A stretch of 64,000 nt of DNA from Singulisphaera sp. GP187. Lineage in GTDB: Bacteria > Planctomycetota > Planctomycetia > Isosphaerales > Isosphaeraceae. The stretch covers positions 1,640,727-1,704,726 of the forward strand of contig NZ_FSRB01000002.1 of the NCBI RefSeq assembly GCF_900129635.1. The letters are read 5' to 3'. Both the position numbers and the translations under genes were made by a program. Under the pieces are notes generated by a model. The model saw only the letters and a list, made by a program, of their open reading frames with translations. It did no database searches and was not told the DNA's origin. Of this stretch, positions 36,920-44,585 are shown one piece after another (within the stretch, counting starts at the first letter, position 1; each line of letters starts with the position of its first letter).

Positions 36920-37945
36920 GTGGGGCGGATGCTCAACCAACTCAGCGACGCAAGCTTACTGGAACGCTTCGTAACCTCACGTGAGGAAGATGCGTTCGCG
37001 ACGTTGGTGCAGCGGCACGGTCCCCGCGTTCTCGGAGCCTGTCGGCGGATCCTCCGCAACGAGCATGATGCTGAGGAAGTCTCCCAGGCGACGTTCCTGG
37101 TCCTGGCCCGAAAAGCGGCTGATATCCCCTGGCGCGAGTCGGTGGGGTCCTGGCTTTGTGCGGTGGCGCATCGACTGTCGCTGAACGCGCGTGCCGGTGT
37201 CTCACGCCGGACCCGGCACGAGGTCCCCGTGGCCGCCCTGGCCTCGGCCGGCTCGGACCTTGGTTACTCGTCACTGCCCGAAGAGTGCCATCCTCAGGCC
37301 GACCCGTTTGCCGAGATTGCCCGCCGCGAGTTGCGGCGGGTGCTCGATGAGGAATTGTCCTGCCTGCCTGAGAAATATCGTGCGCCGATGGTGTTGTGCT
37401 ACCTGGAAGGGTTGACCAACGAGGAAGCGGCCGAGCAATTGGGGTGGCCATCCGGCTCGATGTCCCGGCGGCTGGAGCGGGCCCGCACGATTCTTCGGCA
37501 ACGCCTGGCGAGCCGGGGATTATGGCTCGGGTTGCTCCTCCTCTTGACGCTGACGGTCTCTCTGAAGGCCCTGCGCGTCGCGTCACGCGACCAGGGGCAA
37601 GCCTTGGTGATGGTCCGTGAGGCGATGGCCCCGTTCAAGAGCCATCAGGACGGTGGCGAAGACCTCGAACGGCTCCTGGCCGCGATCAGCCGGTCCGACG
37701 AGTCGCTTCCCTCGCTGGATGAGGCCTTGGTGGTCGCGCGTCGCTCGACGCGGGTTGCCGAGCGGATCGAGAATTTCGATCACGGCGCGGACCGCGCGAA
37801 GTGGAATGGGTACGCCGTCGGGATGCGCCAGTCGGCCCTCGCGATGACCGAAGCCGCCGAGCGAGGCGATTCCTCCGATGTCGTGGCGGCGGCCCGCCAG
37901 TTGAATCAGCGCTGTATTCAGTGCCACGTCGCCTTCCGCCATTGA
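36920..37945 (+). CDS. ECF sigma factor fused to TM helix and cytochrome c'-like tail
   Basis: A 341-residue protein starting at GTG 36920 with GAGGG upstream (ATG 36929 is an alternative). The first 195 residues are an ECF sigma factor: region 2 at about 15-85 (FATLVQRHGPRVLGACRRIL, DAEEVSQATFLVLARKA) and region 4 at about 140-195 (LPEKYRAPMVLCYLEGLTNEEAAEQLG, GSMSRRLERARTILR). A single hydrophobic helix (LWLGLLLLLTLTVSL, about 201-217) follows. The last 120 residues are helical and end in CIQCH (Cys332, Cys335, His336) six residues before the stop, where class II cytochromes (c') carry their haem. No anti-sigma gene is adjacent. The tail would lie in the periplasm, so the protein may sense a haem-bound gas or redox state. 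Domain reading is from motifs only. Confidence 0.85.
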   Translation: MGRMLNQLSDASLLERFVTSREEDAFATLVQRHGPRVLGACRRILRNEHDAEEVSQATFLVLARKAADIPWRESVGSWLCAVAHRLSLNARAGVSRRTRHEVPVAALASAGSDLGYSSLPEECHPQADPFAEIARRELRRVLDEELSCLPEKYRAPMVLCYLEGLTNEEAAEQLGWPSGSMSRRLERARTILRQRLASRGLWLGLLLLLTLTVSLKALRVASRDQGQALVMVREAMAPFKSHQDGGEDLERLLAAISRSDESLPSLDEALVVARRSTRVAERIENFDHGADRAKWNGYAVGMRQSALAMTEAAERGDSSDVVAAARQLNQRCIQCHVAFRH

Positions 37946-38245
37946 TCGACCGTTTGGAATCCGCCGGTCGATCTTGGGTGCGGCTGGTGCCCGGTCGGAT
38001 TGGGAGCGGCTCGGTTCGCGGTACCCTGTTGTCGCGCGGTCACCTCAGCGCTAAACTGGCCGGTGGAGATCGACTCCGCTTCCGCCCCCCTCCGCCTACC
38101 GTGCGACATCTTGGGTGCTCAGCCAACTTGGTGCGCGCAGGATTGGCGAGAGTCGATCGCTCCTGGCGGGTCGTTCGCGCTTCCCCGCTTGGAAGACGAC
38201 CCCTCCGTCCCGGTCCTCTTGCGAGATCACGAAAGGGCTTCGATC
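37946..38245. other. Intergenic stretch, about 300 bp
   Basis: This separates the sigma factor gene from the second Gfo/Idh gene. The latter has an open in-frame extension back to 38000 that carries no Tat or Gfo/Idh sequence, so it is not counted as coding. No promoter motif or hairpin stands out. Confidence 0.35.
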
Positions 38246-39553
38246 ATGTCCGAGCTGAACCGCAGGACCTTCCTTTCCGCGGCCGCCGGTACGGTGGCGA
38301 CCGCGAGCCTGGCCGGCAGGGCCTCGGCCGAGGGGCCGAACGAGACCATCCGCGCTGCGGTGTTGGGCGTCAACAGTCGAGGCAAGGCGCACATTGAAGG
38401 CTTCACGGGGACCAAAGGGGTCAAGGTGGCCCTGCTTTGCGACCCCGATCGCGTTGTGCTCGATCAGCGGCTCAATGAGTTCGAGAAGAAACACGGCTAT
38501 CGGCCCGACGGCGAGACCGACCTCCGCAAGGTCTACGACCGCAAGGACGTCGACGTCGTGAGCGTGGCGACGCCGAATCACTGGCATTCGCTGGCGACGA
38601 TCTGGGCCTGCCAGGCCGGCAAGGATGTTTATGTCGAGAAGCCTGGCAGTCACAACATCTTCGAAGGCCGCAAGATGGTCGAAGCGGCCAAGAAGTACGG
38701 CCGGGTCGTCCAGCACGGGGTGCAGCTCCGCAGTTCCGAGGCGATTCAAGAGGCTGTCGATCATCTCCGGAAGGGGCTGATCGGCAAGGTCTACATGGCG
38801 CGCGGGCTCGTTTATCGCGACCGGGCATCGATCGACCATGCGAAGGACCCGGACACCGCGCCGAAGACGCTCAACTGGGATCTCTGGCAGGGCCCCGCTC
38901 AGGAGCGTGCGTTCTCCAAGCGGATCGTCCACTACAACTGGCACTGGCACTGGAACTACGGTAACGGCGACGTCGGCAACCAGGGCGTCCACGAGACCGA
39001 CATGTGCCTCTGGGGCCTGGGCCTGGAGACGCTCCCCTCGTCGATCGTCGCCATGGGTGGGAAGTTCCTCTGGGATGATGATAAGGAAACCCCTGAAGTG
39101 CTCTCCAGCACTTATATGTTCCCGAACCAGAACCAGATGATCGAGTTCGAGGTCCGTCCCTGGGCCACGAACACCGAAGCCGGCGCAGGGGTTGGGAACA
39201 TCTTCTACGGCTCGGACGGCTACATGGTCATCAAGGGTTATAGCACCTACGAGACCTTTCTCGGCCGCCACGGCAAGGAGGCCGGTCCCAAGGGTTCAGG
39301 CGGCGATCCCGTCGGCAAGCACTTCGCGAACTTCATCGACGCCGTTCGCAGTCGCGATGTGAAAACGCTCCACGGACCGGTCGAGACGGCCCACACCAGC
39401 TCGGGCCTGGCCCACCTCGGCAACATCGCCTACCGCGTCGGCCGTCAGCTCCACTTCGACCCGGTGACCGAGAAGTTCATCGGCGATAGCGAGGCTGATA
39501 CCTTCCTGACCCGCAATTACCGCGCGCCTTACGTGGTGCCCGATCAGGTCTGA
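38246..39553 (+). CDS. Gfo/Idh/MocA family oxidoreductase, Tat-exported
   Basis: A 435-residue protein from ATG 38246, chosen because it starts the Tat signal NRRTFLSAAAGTVATASLAG. The nucleotide-binding fold (IRAAVLGVNSRGKAH, VALLCDPD) and the motif VEKPGSHNIFEGRKMVEAA follow. The catalytic region has NWHWHWNYGNGDVGNQGVHE and MCLWGLGLETLP. It belongs to a different branch from the minus-strand paralogue at 35185. Substrate unknown: sugar, inositol or glycan-derived ketose. It follows the sigma factor gene by 300 bp on the same strand and could be one of its targets, which is inference from position alone. Confidence 0.9.
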   Translation: MSELNRRTFLSAAAGTVATASLAGRASAEGPNETIRAAVLGVNSRGKAHIEGFTGTKGVKVALLCDPDRVVLDQRLNEFEKKHGYRPDGETDLRKVYDRKDVDVVSVATPNHWHSLATIWACQAGKDVYVEKPGSHNIFEGRKMVEAAKKYGRVVQHGVQLRSSEAIQEAVDHLRKGLIGKVYMARGLVYRDRASIDHAKDPDTAPKTLNWDLWQGPAQERAFSKRIVHYNWHWHWNYGNGDVGNQGVHETDMCLWGLGLETLPSSIVAMGGKFLWDDDKETPEVLSSTYMFPNQNQMIEFEVRPWATNTEAGAGVGNIFYGSDGYMVIKGYSTYETFLGRHGKEAGPKGSGGDPVGKHFANFIDAVRSRDVKTLHGPVETAHTSSGLAHLGNIAYRVGRQLHFDPVTEKFIGDSEADTFLTRNYRAPYVVPDQV

Positions 39554-39620
39554 TCGGCCTGAAACGCCGGGCTCTCCTCGGATGGGGTGGGTCCGGCGCA
39601 CCTCCTTTTCTCCATGTATG

Positions 39621-39674
39621 GGATAGGCTTCAGCCTTCCGTCACCCTTGAGGGGGGGCAGGCTGAAGCCTATCC
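39621..39674. terminator. Inverted repeat after the Gfo/Idh gene
   Basis: GGATAGGCTTCAGCCT (39621-39636) and its exact reverse complement (39659-39674) form a 16-bp stem with a 22-base loop. It lies 68 bp past the stop of the Gfo/Idh gene and may end its transcript. The phrase looks like a dispersed planctomycete repeat, but no second copy was noticed in this window. Confidence 0.5.
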
Positions 39675-39830
39675 ACCAAGCTCGAAATTGGCCAAGGCTA
39701 TCAGCATATCTGGATATCAAGAGCTGGATTTACGGTGGGTTGTTTTCACCCTCCGAGAGAATTCTGCTCGCGTCCTCCTCCCGTCATTCGATCATCGACT
39801 CTTGTTTCATCGCCGCCGGAGCGTTCGACC

Positions 39831-41255
39831 ATGCCGGGAGGTCTCTTCCTTCGACTCGCCGCGTTCGTCGTGATTGTGAATGTTCTGGCCCTGGAGCCGG
39901 ACAAACTTGCCGCGGGTGAGGAGGTTACCGACTTTTACAACGTCGTCGCGCCGGCCGGGGCCGACCCTTGGCTCTGGTCCCAGAACGGCTGGTACTACGC
40001 CACGGTGACGACGGGTGGAAACGTCACGCTTTCCCGATCACGATCCCTCTCCAACTTGGGGGCGGCAGAGCGTAAGGTCGTCTGGACTCCATCGCCGGAG
40101 ACTCCCGCCGCCAAGAATCTCTGGGCGCCCGAGCTCCACCGCCTGGAGAAGGCCTGGTACATCTATGTCGCCGCCGATGACGGCGCCAATGCGAATCATC
40201 GCATGTACGTCCTCGAAAATCTGGCGGACGATCCATTTAAAGGTGAATTTGTTTTCAAGTCAAAAATCGTCGATCCGAAGGACGATCGCTGGGCGATTGA
40301 CGGCACCGTGCTCCGGGTGGGTGAACGGCTTTTCTTCGTCTGGTCGGGCTGGGAAGGGGCCGAAGACATCCAGCAGAACCTCTACATCGCGGCGATGAGC
40401 AATCCCTGGATTCTGTCCGGGGCGCGGGTCGCGATCTCCCGGCCGACCCTCCCTTGGGAAACCAAGGGCGCTCCCCCCGCGGTCAACGAAGGACCGCAGG
40501 TCCTGGTCAAGGACCGGCGGATCCACCTGATCTATTCGGCCAGCGGAAGCTGGACCGACGCCTATTGCCTGGGCCGGCTCACCGCCGATATCGATGCGGA
40601 TCTCCTCGCGCCGGCGTCGTGGAAGAAGTACGAGAAACCCGTGTTCGCAAGCGTTCCTGGGGTCTATGGGCCGGGACATTGCTCGTTCACCAAGTCGCCG
40701 GACGGGCGGGAAGATTGGATCGTCTATCACTCCGCCCGCTATCGAGGGGCGGGATGGAACCGGCTGCTCCGCGCTCAGCCGTTCTCATGGGATCAGGACG
40801 GGTTCCCTCGGTTTGGGGCCCCTGCTCCGCCCGATCAACCGATCAAGGTCCCAGGTGGCGAGCCCGCCCGCCAGCGGTACGAGGCCGAAGCAGGCTCGCT
40901 GGTCGGAGCCGCACGTGTTGCGCGGCAGCCCAGTGCGTCTCGCGGGGCGAAGGTTCAGTTCCCCGGTTCCGCCGACAGCACACTCACCCTCGTGGCCACC
41001 GTCAAGGAGGCGGGCGCCTATGTCGTCTCGATCCGCTACCTCAACGCGTCGGATCGAAAATCGTCGGCGACCCAGACCTTGACGGTCGATGACGGCCCTC
41101 CCCTGCGCGTTTCCTATCTGTTCACGGGCCCCGCCGACTGGTCGAATCAGTTCGTCTCCGTCACTCTGAAGACCGGACCGAATCGCATTCGGCTGGGTCA
41201 GGGCGAGCGCATGGTCGAGATCGACTGCTTGGATATTACGCCCGGTGATCGATGA
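39831..41255 (+). CDS. Glycoside hydrolase family 43-like, with CBM-like tail
   Basis: A 474-residue secreted protein. The signal peptide (FLRLAAFVVIVNVLALEP) follows ATG 39831, which has GGAG upstream; an earlier in-frame start gives no signal. The GH43 five-bladed propeller spans about 35-340. The catalytic base is Asp45 in AGADPWLW, the pKa-modulating Asp lies in WAIDGTVL, and the acid Glu is in AVNEGPQVL. A C-terminal domain (about 350-474, RYEAEAGSLVGAARV, AGAYVVSIRYLN, GPNRIRLGQG) looks like a CBM6/35-type sugar-binding module. The substrate is likely an arabinan- or xylan-type polysaccharide, by family. A GH5-like gene follows 178 bp downstream. Confidence 0.88.
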   Translation: MPGGLFLRLAAFVVIVNVLALEPDKLAAGEEVTDFYNVVAPAGADPWLWSQNGWYYATVTTGGNVTLSRSRSLSNLGAAERKVVWTPSPETPAAKNLWAPELHRLEKAWYIYVAADDGANANHRMYVLENLADDPFKGEFVFKSKIVDPKDDRWAIDGTVLRVGERLFFVWSGWEGAEDIQQNLYIAAMSNPWILSGARVAISRPTLPWETKGAPPAVNEGPQVLVKDRRIHLIYSASGSWTDAYCLGRLTADIDADLLAPASWKKYEKPVFASVPGVYGPGHCSFTKSPDGREDWIVYHSARYRGAGWNRLLRAQPFSWDQDGFPRFGAPAPPDQPIKVPGGEPARQRYEAEAGSLVGAARVARQPSASRGAKVQFPGSADSTLTLVATVKEAGAYVVSIRYLNASDRKSSATQTLTVDDGPPLRVSYLFTGPADWSNQFVSVTLKTGPNRIRLGQGERMVEIDCLDITPGDR

Positions 41256-41433
41256 GCTTGTGGCTCCTGAAAAACGGTTGTGGCAAATTGAGCTTGTTTC
41301 GACCCGTACGATCGGCTCGAATCCCTGGAGGGCAACCCGACAAGCTCGGACTTGATCGTCGTCTTTTCCCCTGGAATTCTCTTCCTCGCCGCTGAGCAGT
41401 GGCATCCGTGAACCTGATGAGGATCTCTCTCCA

Positions 41434-42549
41434 ATGCGTTTCCGGCTCCCCTTGTTTCTCGCCTCGACGCTTGTCATGGCACTGATCGCGACCCCAACGC
41501 ACGCGGGCGAGCGCTGGTCGGTTGAAAAGGCCAACGCCTGGCAGCGCGAGCATGGCTGGCTCGTCGGCTGCAACTACGCTCCCCAAACCGCGATCAATCA
41601 ACTCGAGATGTGGCAGGCCGACACGTTCGACCTCACGACGATCGATCGCGAGCTCGGCTGGGCGCAGGAGCTTGGCTTCAACAGCGTCCGGGTCTTCCTC
41701 CACGACCTGCTCTGGGAGCAGGATCGCGAGGGCCTACTCAAGCGAATGGAGCAATTCCTCGCCGTCGCGGACAAGCATAAGATCGGCGTGATGTTCGTCC
41801 CGTTCGACAGCGTCTGGGATCCGTTCCCGCGTGCGGGCAAGCAACGTGCTCCTCGCCCCCACGTTCACAACTCGGGCTGGGTGCAGAGCCCAGGCATCGA
41901 GGTCCTCAAAGATCCCGCCCGGGTCGATCAACTTGAGGGTTATGTCAAAGGAGTCATTTCCCACTTCAAGAACGACCGGCGAATTCATGCGTGGGACCTC
42001 ATCAACGAACCCGACAATCCCAACAAGTCGAGCTATGGGACGAAGGAGCCCAAAGATAAGGCGGAGCTTGGGCTCCACCTCACCCGCAAGGCGTTCGAGT
42101 GGGCCCGCGCGGTCGATCCTTCGCAGCCGTTGACCTCGGGAGTCTGGCAGGGAGACTGGTCCGAAGAGAAGATGGCGCCGATCGTCCGGTTCCAACTCGA
42201 GGCTTCCGACGTGATTAGCTTCCATAGCTATGATCCGTTGCCGATGTTGGAGAAGCGGGTCGCTTCGCTCCGGCGCTATGGTCGACCTTTGCTTTGCACC
42301 GAGTACATGGCCCGTCCCAACGGTAGCACGTTCGAGGGGATTCTCCCCTACCTCAAGGAGCAGAAAATCGGCGCGTACAACTGGGGCTTCGTGGCCGGGA
42401 AGACGCAAACGCAATACCCCTGGGACTCGTGGACCCGCCAGTACACGGGCGAACCCCCCGTCTGGTTCCACGAAATCCTCCGTGGCGATGGATCCCCTTA
42501 TATCGCCAAGGAAGTGGACTTCCTCAAGAATCTGAACCGAACCAATTGA
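41434..42549 (+). CDS. Secreted glycosidase, GH5/cellulase-like
   Basis: A 371-residue protein with a signal peptide (PLFLASTLVMALIATPTHA). The (alpha/beta)8 clan GH-A features are visible: FNSVRVFLHDLLWEQD early, the acid/base Glu192 in WDLINEPDN, ISFHSYDP, and the nucleophile Glu290 in CTEYMARP. Length fits single-domain GH5-like proteins that are often labelled 1,4-beta-xylanase or cellulase in planctomycetes. It follows the GH43 gene on the same strand, so the two may act together on hemicellulose. Linkage specificity cannot be told from the sequence. Confidence 0.88.
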   Translation: MRFRLPLFLASTLVMALIATPTHAGERWSVEKANAWQREHGWLVGCNYAPQTAINQLEMWQADTFDLTTIDRELGWAQELGFNSVRVFLHDLLWEQDREGLLKRMEQFLAVADKHKIGVMFVPFDSVWDPFPRAGKQRAPRPHVHNSGWVQSPGIEVLKDPARVDQLEGYVKGVISHFKNDRRIHAWDLINEPDNPNKSSYGTKEPKDKAELGLHLTRKAFEWARAVDPSQPLTSGVWQGDWSEEKMAPIVRFQLEASDVISFHSYDPLPMLEKRVASLRRYGRPLLCTEYMARPNGSTFEGILPYLKEQKIGAYNWGFVAGKTQTQYPWDSWTRQYTGEPPVWFHEILRGDGSPYIAKEVDFLKNLNRTN

Positions 42550-42599
42550 TCGGGGCGGCCTTGCCCTGATTTCTGCGAGGAACCGGGGAGTGGGTCATT

Positions 42600-42637
42600 G
42601 CCTCGGCCGTGCGCTCTCTTACGCGTGCGGCCGAGGC
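42600..42637. terminator. Hairpin between GH5-like and mgtC genes
   Basis: GCCTCGGCCG (42600-42609) and CGGCCGAGGC (42628-42637) are perfect 10-bp arms around an 18-base loop, which itself contains GCG/CGC pairing. It lies between two convergent genes and probably terminates both transcripts. Confidence 0.6.
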
Positions 42638-42687
42638 CGTACTCCTTGATTTTCTGAGGGATGACCGCGGCCTCGCAACGACTTCCG

Positions 42688-43251
42688 TCACTGTGTCGGC
42701 TGATGCGGAATCGCGTCGTCGACGTTTCCTTGTGTTTTGATGGAGTCGAGGGGCGCCGCAGCACCGTGATCGCTGGGGGCGACGTTGCGGTCGAGCCAGC
42801 GCGAGACGCCATGGAGGCTGGACAGGATGATCAAGGCCATGACCGTTCCCAGGACGGCCGAGGCTGCGTGCCCGATGCCGGCGGCGATGCCCACGGCCGC
42901 GGTGAGCCAGAGGCCGGCGGCAGTGGTCAGTCCCTTGACCTCGTGGTGATCGGCCTGTTTCAGGATCGCCCCTCCGCCGATGAAACCGATGCCGGTCGCG
43001 ATCCCTTGAATGACGCGGCTCATGTCGGACACCGTTGTCCCCGCTTGCTGCGCAATCAAAACGAAGAGGGCCGCGCCCAGGGCCACGAGCATGTGCGTCC
43101 GCAGCCCCGCCGCCTTGCCCGAGCGCTGACGCTCGAATCCCAACACCCCGCCGAGCAGCGCCGCGACCGTGAGCCGGACCGCGATCCGGACGACTTGGGC
43201 CAGCTCCGGCAAATCGGAAAAATCTTTGACCACCGCCTGCCACCACCGCAT
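42688..43251 (-). CDS. MgtC/SapB family membrane protein
   Basis: A 187-residue inner-membrane protein. ATG 43251 with GGAGG ten bases upstream is preferred over an upstream TTG. The MgtC signature blocks are VRLTVAALLGGVLGFERQ, AAGLRTHMLVALGAALF, GIATGIGFIGGGAILK and VKGLTTAAGLWLTAAVGIAAGIG. Four or five membrane helices are present. Family members affect magnesium homeostasis or membrane potential. The usual cytoplasmic C-terminal domain is short and hydrophilic here. The gene follows the Cax-type exchanger by 37 bp, so a cation-homeostasis operon is likely. Confidence 0.92.
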   Translation of the reverse strand: MRWWQAVVKDFSDLPELAQVVRIAVRLTVAALLGGVLGFERQRSGKAAGLRTHMLVALGAALFVLIAQQAGTTVSDMSRVIQGIATGIGFIGGGAILKQADHHEVKGLTTAAGLWLTAAVGIAAGIGHAASAVLGTVMALIILSSLHGVSRWLDRNVAPSDHGAAAPLDSIKTQGNVDDAIPHQPTQ

Positions 43252-43288
43252 TGAGTCGACCCTCCAAGGCCATAACAACGACCCACGC

Positions 43289-44476
43289 TCACCGGGCGCT
43301 CACCGGCAGGTGATAGAACGCCAGCCCCAAGATGATGTACACCGCGATCAGCATCGCCCCTTCCATCCAGTGACTCTCCCCGTCCTGACAGACGAGGGTC
43401 AGCACGCTGACGGCCAGTACGACCGAGATCAGCTCCAGCGGCGAGAAGTGAAGGTCGAGCGGGTGCGGGTGGCCCATGAGCATGCTGGCGAACACCAGCA
43501 CCGGCGCAACGAACAAGGCAATTTGCAGGCTGCTGCCGACGGCGATATTCACCGCCAGGTCCATCTTGTTCTTCATCGCCACCAGCACGGCCGTCGAGTG
43601 CTCGGCGGCGTTGCCGACGACCGAGACCACGATCACCCCGATGAACACCTGGTTCATCCCCAGCGCCCGTCCCGCCTGCTCCACCGTGCCAACCAACAAG
43701 TGCGCCATTCCGGCCACGCCTGCCGTGGCCAGCACGAGGACGATCAGCGACGTGCGCCGACTCCATTCGGGCTGGTGGTGTTCACCCGTTGAGGGCAACT
43801 CGGTTTCCGACCCTCCGAAAAGGTGTTGATGCGTCCTGAGTGAGAAGACCAAGCTGAGCCCATAGATCACCGCGAGAATGACGGCGATTTCCTCGCTCAG
43901 GGATTCGACGCTGTGCAACTCCGTGGTGCTGAGACTGGTCCCCGCGCGGAACAAGTAATAGTAGACGGTCGGCATGATCAGGCCGATGGACGCCAGGACC
44001 AGCAGCGTCGCCCCCATGCTGGCGGCCGTGCGGTTGAACTCCTGACGCTGATGAACCAGGCCGCCGCACAGGATCGCCATGCCCAGGACAAGTAAGACGT
44101 TGCCGATGATCGAGCCGGTGATCGTGGCTTTCACCAGAGGATACATCGCCGGCCCGCGCCAGAGGATCAGCAGGGCGATGAGCAGTTCGGCCGCGTTGCC
44201 GAAGGTCGCGTTCAGGAGCCCGCCGATCCCCGCGCCCAGCGTCTCGGCGAGATTCTCCGTGGCCCGGCCCATCAGGCCCGCGAGGGGAATGACCGCCAGG
44301 CCCGAGAACAGGAAGATCGAGAGCGCGCCGGCGTGGAACAGCTCCAGCCCGAGCGCCACCGGCATGGCCAGCAGCAGCCAGGTTAACGGCTGCTTGGCGA
44401 GCCCGTGCAACGCCAGGCCCAGGCCCATGCCGGTTGGGGTGTCTGGGGGGGAGGCGCGGACCTCGTTACTGGTCAT
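43289..44476 (-). CDS. cax: Calcium/proton exchanger, Cax family
   Basis: A 395-residue antiporter with about 11 membrane helices. GGAG precedes ATG 44476. The two inverted cation-binding repeats are clear: LLNATFGNAAELLIALLIL in the first half and VVSVVGNAAEHSTAVLVAMK in the second. A short acidic segment (GGSETELPSTGEHHQPEWS) joins the halves, as in other Cax proteins. It exports Ca2+ (or Mn2+) in exchange for protons. The mgtC/sapB gene follows directly. Confidence 0.94.
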   Translation of the reverse strand: MTSNEVRASPPDTPTGMGLGLALHGLAKQPLTWLLLAMPVALGLELFHAGALSIFLFSGLAVIPLAGLMGRATENLAETLGAGIGGLLNATFGNAAELLIALLILWRGPAMYPLVKATITGSIIGNVLLVLGMAILCGGLVHQRQEFNRTAASMGATLLVLASIGLIMPTVYYYLFRAGTSLSTTELHSVESLSEEIAVILAVIYGLSLVFSLRTHQHLFGGSETELPSTGEHHQPEWSRRTSLIVLVLATAGVAGMAHLLVGTVEQAGRALGMNQVFIGVIVVSVVGNAAEHSTAVLVAMKNKMDLAVNIAVGSSLQIALFVAPVLVFASMLMGHPHPLDLHFSPLELISVVLAVSVLTLVCQDGESHWMEGAMLIAVYIILGLAFYHLPVSAR

Positions 44477-44585
44477 CTCAACTCCGGTGGCTTTTGGATA
44501 ATCTGTTGTTTAGCATTGCATGGCTTTGTGGTATACAACCCCGGAGGGGCTGCAAAATGCGTTCATGGCTTTTCTGACTTGACAG

